DNA of 64,000 bases from positions 62,001 to 126,000 of the forward strand of contig NBAZ01000026.1 of the NCBI GenBank assembly GCA_002794735.1, in the 5' to 3' direction. The position numbers were made by a program, and so were the translations under genes. This DNA is from Pyrrhoderma lamaoense. Taxonomy: Eukaryota > Basidiomycota > Agaricomycetes > Hymenochaetales > Hymenochaetaceae. This document shows positions 37,312-49,097 of this stretch, in pieces. The notes beneath the pieces are model-generated. The model made no database searches. It had not been told where the DNA came from and was given only the letters and a program-made list of their open reading frames with translations. The number at the start of each line of letters is the position of its first letter. The first letter of the stretch is position 1.

Positions 37312-39594
37312 TCAAAGTGATTTGCGTATTCCCTCAGTCCTAACAACCCACCCATCCGGAGGGAACCCTGGGGCTGATCCATTACTTCCATCCCATCCCG
37401 CAGCCATCATAGCAGTTGCAAGCAACAAGCTTCCACTTCCGGGAAAATAAGGTGTTGGTACTCGAGAACCCCTCCAGGCATTCCAATATCATCAAAAGCG
37501 AATATCTCGTGGAGTAACCAATCAACAGCCTTATCTGGTTCATTGTTCCGGGCAGCACTCATTGCCAACATACCAAAGTCCCATCCCCAGCAGTTAGAGA
37601 TATTCCAGTTTGTCCATACCTTATCCGTGGTCTTCTTTGCGATGTCGATGTCAAGGCCAGCCGTAGGAGGGAGCCAGCCGTGCAAGCCAACAAGAGCAGG
37701 ATGGTCATTTGTGTAGATTTTGCTTGTCCAGAAGTCGTCTGGGATGCCCTCGTAGACATCATAAGTCCCATTAGAGATTGGGAATGGAGCTAACTTCCTT
37801 CTAACTTCGCTCCAAATAGGTGGCACGTTTTTTTCTAATCGATGAAACCACGTTTCGGCTAGCTCTAGCCCAAATTTCCAGTAAGCAAGCTCAAACGAAG
37901 GATTGAGCGTGATAGATGGGTCTGTATCCTCGCTTACGATATAAAGCGGAGGTCCGAGATCATATACACCGGTACTAGTGTTACTGTATGCAAATACGGT
38001 CATCCAGTCTGCAGTTGCTTTGACAATGGGCTCCCATTTCTTAAGCGTGTCTATCGTCGGTGAAGCACGATATTCATACTCCGCAAACACCAATGGATGT
38101 GGTTGCTGCCAAATGAGTAGTTCATTTATTTCACCTGGCGCACTTCGACCGGTAGGATCGGTCATTTTCGACCAACGAGCTCCTCTACTCCAGCCTTGCT
38201 GTATCTGAGCCCGCTCAAGCGCCGTCAAAAGAAATCTTGAGTATACTGAAGAAGAGCGAGCCAACAAAGCATCCTGAGACCAGAGAGACCAATGGATACT
38301 ATGCCAAAAGTACATTTCCATATGAAATTTTCCATACTGTGATGACAGTATTAGTGGGAAGAGATAGACACAATATTTGATAAAACAATATCTCTCACCC
38401 ATCCATTATTCACTAATCCAGACTAGGCACGGTGATATGTTAATAAGTACTGCTTTTAATACATTCAGAGAAACGAAGCTAAATCACCTCCTGTGGTGGG
38501 TAGTCACCTGCTTCGTTGACACGAAGCCAGTACTGGGAAAGGATTATCCTACGTTGCAATTCATCTGCTCTGTCATCGGAGGATTCTGTATAAGCATCTA
38601 TAAAACCACCTTGTTGCCAGAAATTACTCCACCCCGAGATCGAGTCTTCTAGGATGGACCTGTAACGAGGTATCTGACTGATGGGCTCAAGCGAAAATGC
38701 CAAACTAGTAGTAATACTCGTTGTCCCTTCCTTGGGAATCAAGTTGTACTTGTGCGTCTCGGGAGAATCACGTGTGATAGCGAAGTTGGATTCCCCGATT
38801 GTCGAAACAAATGTGTTATTGACAAGTATATGAGTGATTTCCGCTTGAGAACCATTTGCAGTATTCTGCTCCGAGAGTAATGTCGTGTGGTTCTGCGTCA
38901 AGTTGAAAGTTCCTACAAACGGGGCTGCAAACTTTGATGACCCGTCCACCCAAGGAAAATCAAGAAAAAGGCCAAGTTGGCCATCATACACGAGTGGCGA
39001 TTCAACATTGATACCTATCACATCATGGCTTTGTGAGCAAACTGTTGTAACCTTCACCTGAACACCTTCATACAGAAATTCACTAATAAGAGTCCCAGTC
39101 CACAGATCGAGAGTTTGGTTACGATTCTCAAGTTTCTCCTCAGTTACATTCAAGAAAGTACCATTCTTTGAAAGAAATAGAAGACCCACGCGGCCGAGAT
39201 TTACTCGATTTGGATTTGATATAAGCCATTGTTGGATGTCCGTTTCGTCCTCTGGAGCACCGAACATATATGTAACATTATGCCCGTGATTGCTGAGGGA
39301 AGTTCCTTTGTACTCAACGATATCTTCTAAAGTGCGAGAGGATGGGAGAGTATCGTTTTTCCAACCCCAGGAAGACAGGGTAGAAAATGGCAAAAACGTC
39401 TGTAAACCGGTAACATCCGCTCCAAAAGCAAAATTGCCATTGCCAACTTGCATGGGCGTGCTCATGCTCGACGCATTGCGACTTGGGTTGTATCTTGAAA
39501 CCACTGCGTACCTATCTATCTTTGATTGTTTCGTCAGAGCATTAATTGGGATGCTTGTAAAGATGAGAAAGGTGAAGACAGTAGGGACCTTCAT
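37312..39594 (-). CDS. secreted six-hairpin-type glycosidase
   Basis: ATG at 39594 starts a signal peptide (MKVPTVFTFLIFTSIPINA), so the product is probably secreted. The N-terminal half is beta-rich with MQVGNGNFAFGADVTGLQTF and many N-glycosylation sequons; the C-terminal half is an alpha/alpha-barrel with NNGWYGKFHMEMYFWHSIHW, NCWGWDFGMLAMSAARN and VPTPYFPGSGSLLLATAMM. Total about 730 residues, one long exon at each end and a 24-nt exon (SGLVNNGW) between two introns near 38340-38485. I recognise the superfamily (six-hairpin glycosidases, near GH65/GH95-type folds) but not a CAZy family, so substrate is open. One break: at CCCC 37469-37472 one added C (G on the coding strand) joins GMPGG to SRVPTPYF. 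Stop 37312-37314. Confidence 0.82.
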
Positions 39595-39937
39595 GGTTCC
39601 TCAAGGATTCACTTTCGAGTTGCTAGTACCATCCATGTTTCCAGCACTTAGAAATAATGGATGTCGTAGGTCTTGAGAACGTCATATGACACTCTGCAAG
39701 TGTTGATTTGCTAGATACGATTTCCCGTGTTACTTAGAAATAATGGCTAAAGATAAAAAAAGGCGGATCATGAGTGCCGATCACACGCGCAGCGGCCCGT
39801 CCTCGCAAGTATCCTACCAAAAGTCTACTCATCCTATACATTTCTTTTTATACTTTCTCCAGAGCTGTGTATAATGTCAAGCTTTATCCGACAGAAAGCA
39901 GCTAGTACGATCGCCAAGCTATCCTTCCTCCTGGGGT

Positions 39938-39953
39938 GCCTGGTCGACCAGGC
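39938..39953. repeat. 16-bp perfect palindrome
   Basis: GCCTGGTCGACCAGGC reads the same on both strands and sits in a local GC-rich patch about 345 bp upstream of the glycosidase start. It may be a binding site for a dimeric factor, or chance. Confidence 0.4.
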
Positions 39954-41837
39954 CGCTAGGGCTTGGAATGCTCTCGGATTCACCCCCTCCCCCCCGACGT
40001 CTCATTGACCAGAGGGTCTCGGACGCCATCTTAGCCATTTAAAGCTGATTTATTTTTGGAGGCATCGCAGTGTGCTCAATTCTTCGTGTACACGCTCGTA
40101 GATAATCAAAAAGTATTGGATTAAGTGGGTGCAAGCGAAAATGGTCTAGGAGCTGGAGGAAAAGAAAAAGGAGGGTTAGTAGGCCCTGATTATGATAGAG
40201 AATCCGAGAAGAAGGCAGAGTAGTGGTTCCTTGCCTTCGTCGTGCCTCACTAAGTATTGCTAAAAATCTGACCGGTGAAAGAGCCTCCCATTTCTTTCGT
40301 ATTCAACATCGCCATCTCCTCGTCGAGCAAATGACATTTTTACCTGTTAGTGGTCAAGTTTTACCTATCGCAAGCATAAAAAAGGAACATCAAAACCTTG
40401 GTTGTTTTTGAACGGAATAAGCGTATTGTAATGAACGTTCTTCTTTGGGATTCGATAGTCTGCAAGTTTGCTCATCTCTTTTATCTCATAACTAACATAC
40501 TTATCTAATCTTTCAGTCTGTTAAGGATGGAAAAATGACCATCAACCAATTCATAATCTCACATTTGCTTCGGCTAAGATTAGTTAGGATCATTATCATA
40601 TAGTAGGCACAATAACTATCATCTACATGTATACGGTGAAAGTAGTAATATGTGTGCATTGCAACTACTGGTGTATCATAGGTCCCACCCGGAGCTATTG
40701 TGAATTTAGGTTCGTGCATAAACATTTTTGCGTTATCATGCTTTTGCCCTTCCTTAAATCTAGGCTCGAAAGGAAATGCAGATTCTACTTGGGGGATGAT
40801 TCAAAAGGTACGTTGCTATTGTACGTCATATAAACATAAATATTTGGACTATCATAGAACATACAACGGATCTGACACGACCTACTCGAATTGATGCTTA
40901 ACGGAAGTGATGAAGCCTGCTATCAAAGGAAGCTGCGAATTCACTTTATGATGATTTCCGTCTGAGCCCTAATAGGGAAGTGTTGGTTTTACTCCTGCAA
41001 CGTTCCTTGAGTTCGGCACCGTTATACCACACTCTGAGACATTTGAACGGTCATAAAGATTCAGCATCTGAAATAGTCTATCCTGTTGCTTGTGCATTCC
41101 TACTCGAAGAAGACGAGTTCATGAAAAAGCACCTTGTGTTGGAATTGCAAAGACTTCGCAAGTCCAGAGATACTGGAACAGCTTTTTTCTGGCCCTCTAC
41201 GGTTCTTGGTTCATACAATCATTGGCAGGCAGCAGAGTCCGAAGCACTCATCCAGTCGGTGTCGCTATCTCAGGATGTATAACACGCAACTTTAGTCATA
41301 GTTATACAATTGTCGACAACAGGAAGATCAAGGTTTCGAGATGCGATAGGGTCAACAATGACCAGATGGGTTGAGAACGGATCTATGCCCATTCTAATGC
41401 ATAGTCTTCCTGGCATATTGACGTTATTACGCAACTGAGTTCATCATTGAATTGAGTAAAAGCTATGGATGCTCCCGAGGAACAGGGGTGATTGACCTGC
41501 TGTAAAAGAGAAGTACAATATGGATAGGATCGAAGTGTATATACTCATTCTCAAGAAAGGAGATATATTGTATGTACCGAAGCTTACTAATCATCTCCCT
41601 GGTAGTAGCACTTACAAACTGATCAAGGACCAGGCATATGCGACCCAATCAATGCTTTTTCCTTGCTTCCTTTCAGATAGTTTTGCAGAGAGATTCCACT
41701 TTTTTCTGTTCCACGACGTTTTTTGAATACGCTTTAGTGCATCTTACTATGTTAGCGCAGCGTTATACATACAATATTTCTACCACTGGGCATCTAAAGC
41801 TGGGGTACATGCTGACGAAGCTGATGGACGTGCTACG

Positions 41838-42341
41838 AACAAATTGTTAATACATGCTTCACACTGCAAAAATTATCGACAAAGCCTACGGCGGGTTTGA
41901 CAGGCAATATATACTTATCTATCGGCATCTCGATTCTCTACAACCTTCTCTCTCTCCTAACTCGTTTCATGAAGATTGGGTTAGCATACATGCCTTCAGA
42001 ATGGACGATCAACATGCTGTTCGGAGGGAAGCGCAGCTCTGGGGTCGCATTTAACTCCCAACCATTATCTTACCAACTCAGCCTGGTAGTAGATAGCAAA
42101 AGTGTGCGTATTGTAGATGAGGTGCATGGCTAGTTTCCGGAGACTAGACTGGGAAAACTACAAATCAATTGCTTGTGCGACGGACTTGGACGGGTTTGAT
42201 TTTGGGAACGTGATCAGGTCAAAGGAGGTGAAACTATATGAGGGAGTCAAAAAACCCATCGTTATGCTAGATAAAGTCAAAATGCTCACAGTATGCTGCT
42301 ATGTCCTACGTCAGAGATGGACTAATACAATCCCCAGCTAG
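41838..42341 (+). pseudogene. unidentified coding remnant
   Basis: Overlapping plus-strand frames give coherent-looking stretches: FMKIGLAYMPSEWTINMLFG, GGKRSSGVAFNSQPLSYQLS, then in another frame FRRLDWENYKSIACATDLDG and VKLYEGVKKPIVMLDKVK. They suggest one decayed or multi-exon gene, but I could not join them with plausible introns and do not recognise the family. Confidence 0.2.
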
Positions 42342-43697
42342 AGCATCAAGTAAGGCTAAGTCCTGTATTTCCACAACTAACATATAAAGGTATTCTGTCC
42401 GCTTCTAATGAATTTTCAGTCGGATTAAGTTCATCAAATATTGATAAGTAGGTTTGATGAGTGCTAGCACAGAAGTATCCACATACAACACCATCTCTAC
42501 ACTTTTCTAGCATGATACAGTGTATATAGTAACATTGATAAAGCTTGGCGTGAGGTCTACTTTTCGCCAATTTCAATTTCAAGGCACGGTAGCAAAGCAA
42601 AATCAATTCGGATTCGACTAGTAAAGTATATTGGTTCGTATCGTCAATATGTGAGAAAGGATCAGAGTTGATATGCGGAGCCATTGATAAATTTGAATAA
42701 TCATCCTCGTAACAGAGAAGATTGCGCTAATTGATAAAGATGATGGTTTCCCATTAAAAATGTTGGCCCTTGGTCAGTCGAATTTACCGAACTATGACGA
42801 GCTTAAAACGACTGGATTGTCTTTTATCCTTTTAAATATATACTAGTTACAGTATATATATGTACACGATCCACAAAAGTCACGTATATATACGCGAAAA
42901 GGACGAACAACGGCTAAATCATGCTGTTAGATCACCCATGGGTATGTGATGGGTCTACTAGTTTTGGTCTTTTGTTATACATAGACTAGCTTTTCTCCCA
43001 CTTCCGCTTCCCTTGCTTTCAGAAAATTTGCAAAATTCATCAAAGCTGGTATTCTTCATTCTTGAGTATTTTTCTAGACACTACCTCGCAAATTTCAAGC
43101 TGCAACGCACTGTGGATGTATACCCATATCAGTGATTGATCCGTTATTGGTGAAGGGACTCTTTCTAGCCCATTTACCTTCAATTTGAGCCTACCAAAGC
43201 TGTATATACAATGAGTCTACCATGTTCTGCGAAAAAACTTGTCTCATAGTCGAGTGGAGATTGAGTGTCAGTAGACAACTTCAGTTGACTAATTTTGTCT
43301 CAATGTCTGCTGTTAGGAAGGCAAGGGTACGTCATTTATTTCCACTTTAGGAAATGACTCTTCATAGAGCTATGTACTATAAACACACTAAATCCATTCC
43401 TCAGTATTAGTATCACAAGATTCCTAGATATTTATATAAACTGGGTTATCTCGCTCTGTGTTTTTCTTTCTATATTTAAATCTAAATGTTACTGTACAAT
43501 CGGTGGAACTTGCTCCACTGATTCATCACTGAGAAATATTGTCTAGTGGAGTCCTTTAACTACGGTTTACTCTCAGATTACCATTTTAATTCAGTGCAGG
43601 AAATCAAGTTGCGACGTCATGGTAGACATCATCTCTTCAATAAGATACAAAAGTCGAAGTATAGAAATATATTCTAGTAAAGCAGTCTCATTCAGCC

Positions 43698-44045
43698 ATG
43701 TCCCAGTCACCATCTCCAAGCCGTTCGCCCTCGGTTAGTCCTGCACCAGCCCAACAGCAGCAGCGGAGATCACGCCGCCGTCATGCATCTAACCGAGACC
43801 GAGGGACAACGTCTGGCTTACCGAGAATCGACGACTTCGATGAAAGGGTCCGTGGTCAAGCTGGAAAGCTATCACTCAGAGATCCTCTCCCTGGAGTAGA
43901 CAACTTTGACGAAGTCCTCCGCCGAACCGGTAGAAGAAAAGAAGATAAAAAAGAGGCGTTGAAGTTGAGATTAGACATCAACCTTGATGTAGCTGTGGAG
44001 CTGAAAGCCCATGTTCATGGAGACATTCAACTTTCTTTACTGTGA
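43698..44045 (+). CDS. small conserved hypothetical protein, 115 aa
   Basis: A single exon with a clean ATG (gccATGTCC). The N-terminus is Ser/Pro- and Arg-rich and disordered (SPSPSRSPSVSPAPAQQQQ, RRSRRRHASNRDRG). Two motif copies follow: LPRIDDFDERVRGQAGKLSL and LPGVDNFDEVLRRTGRR, each with a (V/I)D-(D/N)-F-D-E core. The C-terminus LRLDINLDVAVELKAHVHGD is an amphipathic beta stretch ending in IQLSLL. I recall this type as a short protein found widely in fungi with no known role. The Arg-rich head may direct it to nucleic acid, which is inference. Confidence 0.7.
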   Translation: MSQSPSPSRSPSVSPAPAQQQQRRSRRRHASNRDRGTTSGLPRIDDFDERVRGQAGKLSLRDPLPGVDNFDEVLRRTGRRKEDKKEALKLRLDINLDVAVELKAHVHGDIQLSLL

Positions 44046-44392
44046 GTCATTCATCCAAGCTGCGAAACATTCCGCGTGTATAAACACAATTAGCTCTTAA
44101 CAGGGAAGGTTAATTTCTGTCGGTGTCCACGAACATTTAAGGCAGAGCCTCTGCAATCCGTTTCTTCTCTTGTACCATCTGTTTTTACGAAATGCCATGC
44201 TCGCATATACTTCTGCGCTTCAAAGACTTGTATTGAATAGAATAATCATAGTTCGCATCAGAGTCTCATAAACTGAAAAAGACTTTACTAGTCCACATTA
44301 TGTATTAAATTATAGAGTAAGAACCTATATCCCATTGGGGAAACAAAACGTCTACCTAGATCTCACATAGAGAATGACGAGAACTTGACATA
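44046..44392. other. convergent 3' spacer
   Basis: 347 bases between the small protein gene and the HPP gene. No exon recognised. Confidence 0.45.
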
Positions 44393-45303
44393 TCAAACAC
44401 GGTCTTCTGCTAGCTCCATCGCTTCGACACCGGACTCATCGCCTTCGTCAATGACATCGGAGCTTACAACCTTTGGCTTGTACTCTGGAACATTAGACGA
44501 TAGATCCGTATTAGCCTTTGGTGAGCAGGAGCAGGAGCAGGAGCAGGAGCAGCTGGCTCTATCCAGTAGACCGGGTAGCGTCTCTGGATGTTATTGATCA
44601 AAAGAGCAACTGCTAAGATCAAAGTGCTAGAAAGTAATATAACAGGCAGATAATACCATCCAATCTCGAATACCTCGTCATTTACAGCAGCTAGGAGAGC
44701 TGTAGCACCTGCAGGAGGATGAGTTGTTGCCGTCATCTGCATTACAACAATGGCTATCGATGTAGCAAGTGATCCAGCTAGCCAACGAAGAGACTCCCAA
44801 TGTGAGGACATCGCAAAAAGTTTTGTAATGCATAGACCTATTAGCGCTGATATGAAATGCCCCCTATTAGCGCCCGAGGTTGAGCCAGGGGCGCCTCGAT
44901 TGCACCATAACAGAGAACTGCGGAGGCTCCCTAATGAAGAGAAAAAGGTTACTAAGAATTTTAAAGCGTTAATAAGCTTATACATACGTAACTCGCTATG
45001 ATACTCGGCACTTTGCGATTTATGAAATACTGGGCATGTCCAAACACCGCCTATTTTTTTATGTTTAAATTTGAAATGAAAAAAACAAACAAACAAATAA
45101 CTAAGAGACTAGTCGAACATAAGTGTAATGTAAGATGACAATACCTGAAGAATGGAAAGACCACCGAAAGCGCCAACAAAAGACCAAAACCAGATGACAT
45201 AGTTAGGTCTTTTTACTGGAGGACCTGCTCGGTATCCAAGCCAGTGAGAAATGAAAGTCGGCAGATGCGAGAGGCGATTCGGTTTTGCTGTCATGATGGG
45301 CAT
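44393..45303 (-). CDS. HPP family membrane protein
   Basis: ATG at 45303 (second ATG 45294) gives a hydrophilic head, then HWLGYRAGPPVKRPNYVIWF and VGAFGGLSILQ, an intron, FINRKVPSIIASY, an intron, GASAVLCYGAIEAPLAQPRA, and the HPP-family core TATTHPPAGATALLAAVND in a four-helix region. Length is about 270-300 residues. Related proteins include plastid nitrite transporters, so small-anion transport is possible but unproven. One break: CCCCC 44860-44864; one added base restores LIGGHFISALIGLCITKLF. The C-terminus passes through a GAGCAG microsatellite coding Ala-Pro repeats. In the current frame it stops at 44464, while another frame gives an acidic tail ending at 44393; the latter looks more natural and is used here. 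Confidence 0.8.
44523..44552 (+). repeat. (GAGCAG)5 microsatellite inside HPP gene
   Basis: Five perfect 6-mer copies. On the coding strand they encode the Ala-Pro repeat in the C-terminal tail. Copy number changes keep the frame, but errors nearby would alter the tail. Confidence 0.85.
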
Positions 45304-46683
45304 AGGTGAATGCGACAGACAATACTTGTCTGCGTATTAATAATGAGACGGGGCTTGGTGTAAACCTCCCCGCGGGCTAAAAGGAAGACAAAATCGTCTG
45401 GATTCTAGACTCGAAGTCTTTACTTCCGAGGTCTGTGAAGAGCGCAGAACAGTGAAACTCAAGAACTAAAGTCCTCCGGTCGTATAGTAGAAGGCCATTT
45501 TTGCAGTGAGGAGATCCTGCCCTAGTCGACTCTTCTGGACAGCATCGCGATCCCTTAATATCGACTAAAATTCTCAGCTATTTTTGTATTTGTAAATGGC
45601 TTTTTCCCCGTTTTAGATGCTCGGATTTTTTCGGGATTCTCCTTCCAACCAATCAATGAGTCAGAATCAGTCATGTGATACATGGTCACTGGACCTGTTA
45701 GTGACCGTTTTCGGAGGTTGTACTTTCTATCCTCTTCTCATGAAACTTGACAGTCAGCGCATCTTTCGCTCAATATCATGACCCTAAGTGTGAGTATAAA
45801 AATATAGAAGAGTGGGTGACTACCTAGCCCATTTACGTGAGTAGGGAATATATAGAGAATTCTAATAACCTTTAAACAAAAGCGTACTAATCATAGCTCA
45901 TATCGCTTCCTTTCCCGGGACGCAAGATGTACTACACGAATCCATGTAGTGCTTCAGTGGATACTATCGCCTGTTAACGACTTACTGAAAAATGACTATC
46001 ATAAATCTCAAAAGGAAAAACTCCTCAGTCTCAACTTTCTGCATTACTGCGTATCTCTCTTTGACTCTGTTGGCTAAACAAATCTTAGTCCACCACCCAG
46101 AAAATCAAGAAAGTGTTTTTAGTCCCCTTGATTTATGTTATGCTCTAACTTACGGAGCCTCCTTCCTGGCTCGGAAGCCCAAGAAGCAGTCGCCTAGTTG
46201 TGGCTGTATACTCCGATGGTTCTAAATCTACAACCGAGAATCACAGTCAAGGGCATCTTCTCTATCGCCATCAATCCTGTAAACATGACACGCACCTGTC
46301 AGCTTGAACTATATTGGCGAAATGTTATACTGTAGATTATGAGGACTTTTCTCACCTTCTACATCCTGTCTCAATATTTCCTTATTCGCGGTACAGGAAC
46401 ATAAATGAAAATGTAAAATAAAAAAATAAAAAAAAACTGTGGCACGGATCAAGGTAAACCACTTCAATATCCTCAGTTGTTATGTACTCATAATTATTCG
46501 CCGAGGCCAGGGATGGCGGTTCTTTTGTCTAGTGTCAACTCTCTGTGGTAACTTAAGAATTTTCACTCTTTAAGATGATACATCAGGACCCAAGACAGTA
46601 TAAAAGCTGCAGGTTTTGATCACTATTCTGCATCCAAATTCAAGTCAGACTTATCCCATAAATCTTTTTATCATCTCGTCTTT
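45304..46683. other. intergenic region with HPP and P450 promoters
   Basis: 1.4 kb between divergent genes. The left third is moderately GC-rich and holds the HPP promoter. A T/A run (aataaaaaaataaaaaaaaac type) lies near 46417-46438. A TATA-like box sits at 46599-46606. No exon recognised. Confidence 0.45.
46599..46606 (+). promoter_or_regulatory. TATA box of third P450
   Basis: TATAAAAG, 85 bp before the ATG at 46684. Confidence 0.5.
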
Positions 46684-48813
46684 ATGTCCTCTCAACCATC
46701 TCCTTCAGCATCCTTATGGCCGAAGCTGAAGCCTATTACCTCTTCCTTGACTGAGAGGCCAGAGATCCATCTGGATCGTGCCGTCGTAGTCATCGGCTGT
46801 CTACTCGTCAGCTGCATGTATATCTTTCCTCGACTACTTGGAAGGACTGCTACAGCCTTCTCAGTAGACGACTCTCTAATAAATCCGGTTATTTCATTCC
46901 TAGTGGACCCCTGGGCCTTCCTATTGTTGGTACGTCAATCCGTCTATGTTCTACTTGAACCATGCCTAAGTAGTGTATATAGGATCCTTCCCGTTTTTGA
47001 CACACTTCCCGGAACTCACTCTTGACTACTGGTACAAGAAATTCGGGCCACTCTATTCTGTCTGGCTCGGAAATCAGCTTTTCATGATCATCTCAGACCC
47101 TGGCATTGCCAAAGATTTACTCGTTAACAATGGTGCTATATTCTCGAGTGTAAGAACCTATACAACATATCATTTATGTTGTACCATGAAGCTGACACTT
47201 GACATAGAGAAAAGAGATGTTCATTAAGTCCCAGACGGTTTTTGCAGGAAGAGGGGTAACTGCAACACCCTATAATGACCGATGGCAAGTTCCATATTTC
47301 CATACCAATAAACTTTATGCTAAGAGATGGCCTCTACAGGCGCCTGCACCGTAAGATTGCGGGTACATGGCTCAATCTGAGAGCTGTTGACAGCTACACT
47401 CATGTTCTTGATTTTGAGTCTATTGTCCTTCTAAAGGAATTGTTTCGCGCAGGAAATAATCCCATCAATCCTCAGCCACATGCTGGCCGTTGCTCTCTTA
47501 ACAACATGCTCACTATTACATTTGGAACACGGACAGAAAGTGTTGATGCGCCCCTTGTCAAACAAGCGCTAAAGCTCTCACGTCAATTCATGTGAGTATA
47601 TGGTATCAATATTATACTAGCTAGTATCATCATTAATCACTAAATTTATTCAAGGAACTGCACGGGACCCGTCTCGAACCTTGTTGATTTTATTACACCA
47701 CTACAATGGATCTCGACCCCTCTTCTCCTTCGTGGGAAAAGACTACACCGAGAACTTGTCTCAACATACGGTGGAATGATCAAGGATATTGAAATGCGTC
47801 TCAATTCAGGAGAAGACGTACCAGATTGCCTCGCAAAAACCATGCTGATGGCCCAACGTGAGGAGAATCTCGATCATCTCGACATGACTATTCTTGCCTC
47901 TGCATTCATGATTGGTGGCGTTGAAACGGTGAGTAGATGTCCAGATTCCCCATGTCTCAGTGGTTCTTTGCTTAGTAGATGCATCTGCATATGCCGTAAA
48001 TGTTTTGTAGACCGCCTCTATCATGCAGTGGTTTTCTGCCCTTATTCCTGCCTACCCCGATATCCAGAGGAAGGCCCAAGCCGAACTCGACCGTGTTGTC
48101 GGTCGTGATAGATTACCTACACTCGAAGATGAGAAAAACCTTCCGTATTGCCATGTAAGTATATAATATTTTCTTGATCACCGATGATCTCATGACTTCC
48201 CTTAAAGGCTATCATAAAAGAAGTCGAGCGTGTGCATAATCCCTTTTGGTTAGGTACACCTCACACCGCATCGGAGGACTTTGTGTATAAGGGTCAATAT
48301 ATTCCGAAGGATACGGTCCTCGTGCTCAATACTTACTCGATGCATCACAATCCAGACCGTCACCCCAAGCCACACACTTTCAATGTAGGTCTAGGACATG
48401 CTTTGCTACTACTATTTATCCGAATTAGTAATCAATGCATAACTCTAGCCCGAGAGATATATTGGTGACATGACGAACAATACTGAGTCAGCAAATCTTT
48501 CTAATCCGTATGAGAGAGATCATTGGATGTTTGGAGTTGGGTGCGTATACTACCGAGCAAAGAGCTATCTCCTACTGAGATGCATCATTTTTCTCTTATC
48601 AGCCGCCGAATTTGTCCTGGAATGATTGTGGCTGAACGAGAGATATGGCTCACAATTTCTCGAATGCTATGGGCTTTCAACATGTACGAAGTCCCCGGAG
48701 AACCTATCGACCTCAAAGAATATGATGGACTATCTGGTCGGTCCCCAATGCCTTTCAGGATTCGCTTGGAACCACGTCATGCCAATGTTGCAAAGGTCCT
48801 TGGATTCAATTAA
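46684..48813 (+). CDS. cytochrome P450, distinct family (copy 3)
   Basis: ATG at 46684 (MSSQPSPSASLWPKLKPITS), a membrane anchor (AVVVIGCLLVSCMYIF), then the hinge SGPLGLPIVG, YWYKKFGPLYSVWLGNQLFM, ATPYNDRWRLHRK, the I-helix MIGGVETTAS, EVERVHNPF (ExxR), PERYIGD and the haem loop FGVGRRICPG. About 520 residues. It has a different exon plan and sequence from the two OrdA-like copies. One frame break near TT 46858-46859: an added T joins TATAF to LSRRLSNKSGYFIPSGPLGL. The intron 47285-47339 starts with GC instead of GT (TG|gcaagt), needed to form RWRLHRK. Stop is 48811-48813. An ER-bound monooxygenase; substrate unknown. Confidence 0.87.
47285..47339 (+). other. GC-AG intron in third P450
   Basis: A 55-nt intron with donor gcaagt and acceptor ctacag. 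Only this boundary gives ...NDRW joined to RLHRKIAG, the expected P450 C-helix WRxHRK. Confidence 0.7.
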
Positions 48814-49049
48814 AGTGGTCGTTTACCGAAGTCAATTGCTTAAATAAGAAGAAAATATAGTTAAAATTGTAACGATCGCGTGTAACGTTCAAAATTGCTA
48901 GGTAAATGTCACATTGATAGTTACATATATTTTTATGAGTACCACAACAGCTTTTGCAAAGTATAAAACAAATTTAATTTTGCCAGTGCACGGAAAATCT
49001 GAGGGTTTTTGAGTACCTCAACAGTCGTTTTCCAAACTATGCTCTGGGG

Positions 49050-49056
49050 TATATAA
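49050..49056 (+). promoter_or_regulatory. TATA box of duplicated-domain gene
   Basis: TATATAA, 48 bp before the ATG at 49098. Confidence 0.45.
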
Positions 49057-49097
49057 CGACCAAACTCCACTACTCAGCTCTAAAAATTAAAATATAC

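Larger units (their letters stand above)
39595..43697. other. 4.1 kb gene-poor region
   Basis: Two parts. 39595-40060 is less AT-rich and carries C/G-rich patches and a 16-bp palindrome; it should hold the glycosidase promoter. From about 40980 to 42340 several short plus-strand frames have protein-like stretches (for example MPSEWTINMLFGGKRSSGVA and WENYKSIACATDLDGFDF), but stops and shifts prevent any gene model and I do not recognise the family. The rest is AT-rich and empty to my reading. Confidence 0.35.

Noticed and set aside
42346..42684. 112-codon minus-strand ATG frame
   Set aside because: Composition is ordinary for AT-rich DNA, no motif or splice context supports it, and it borders the fragmentary region.
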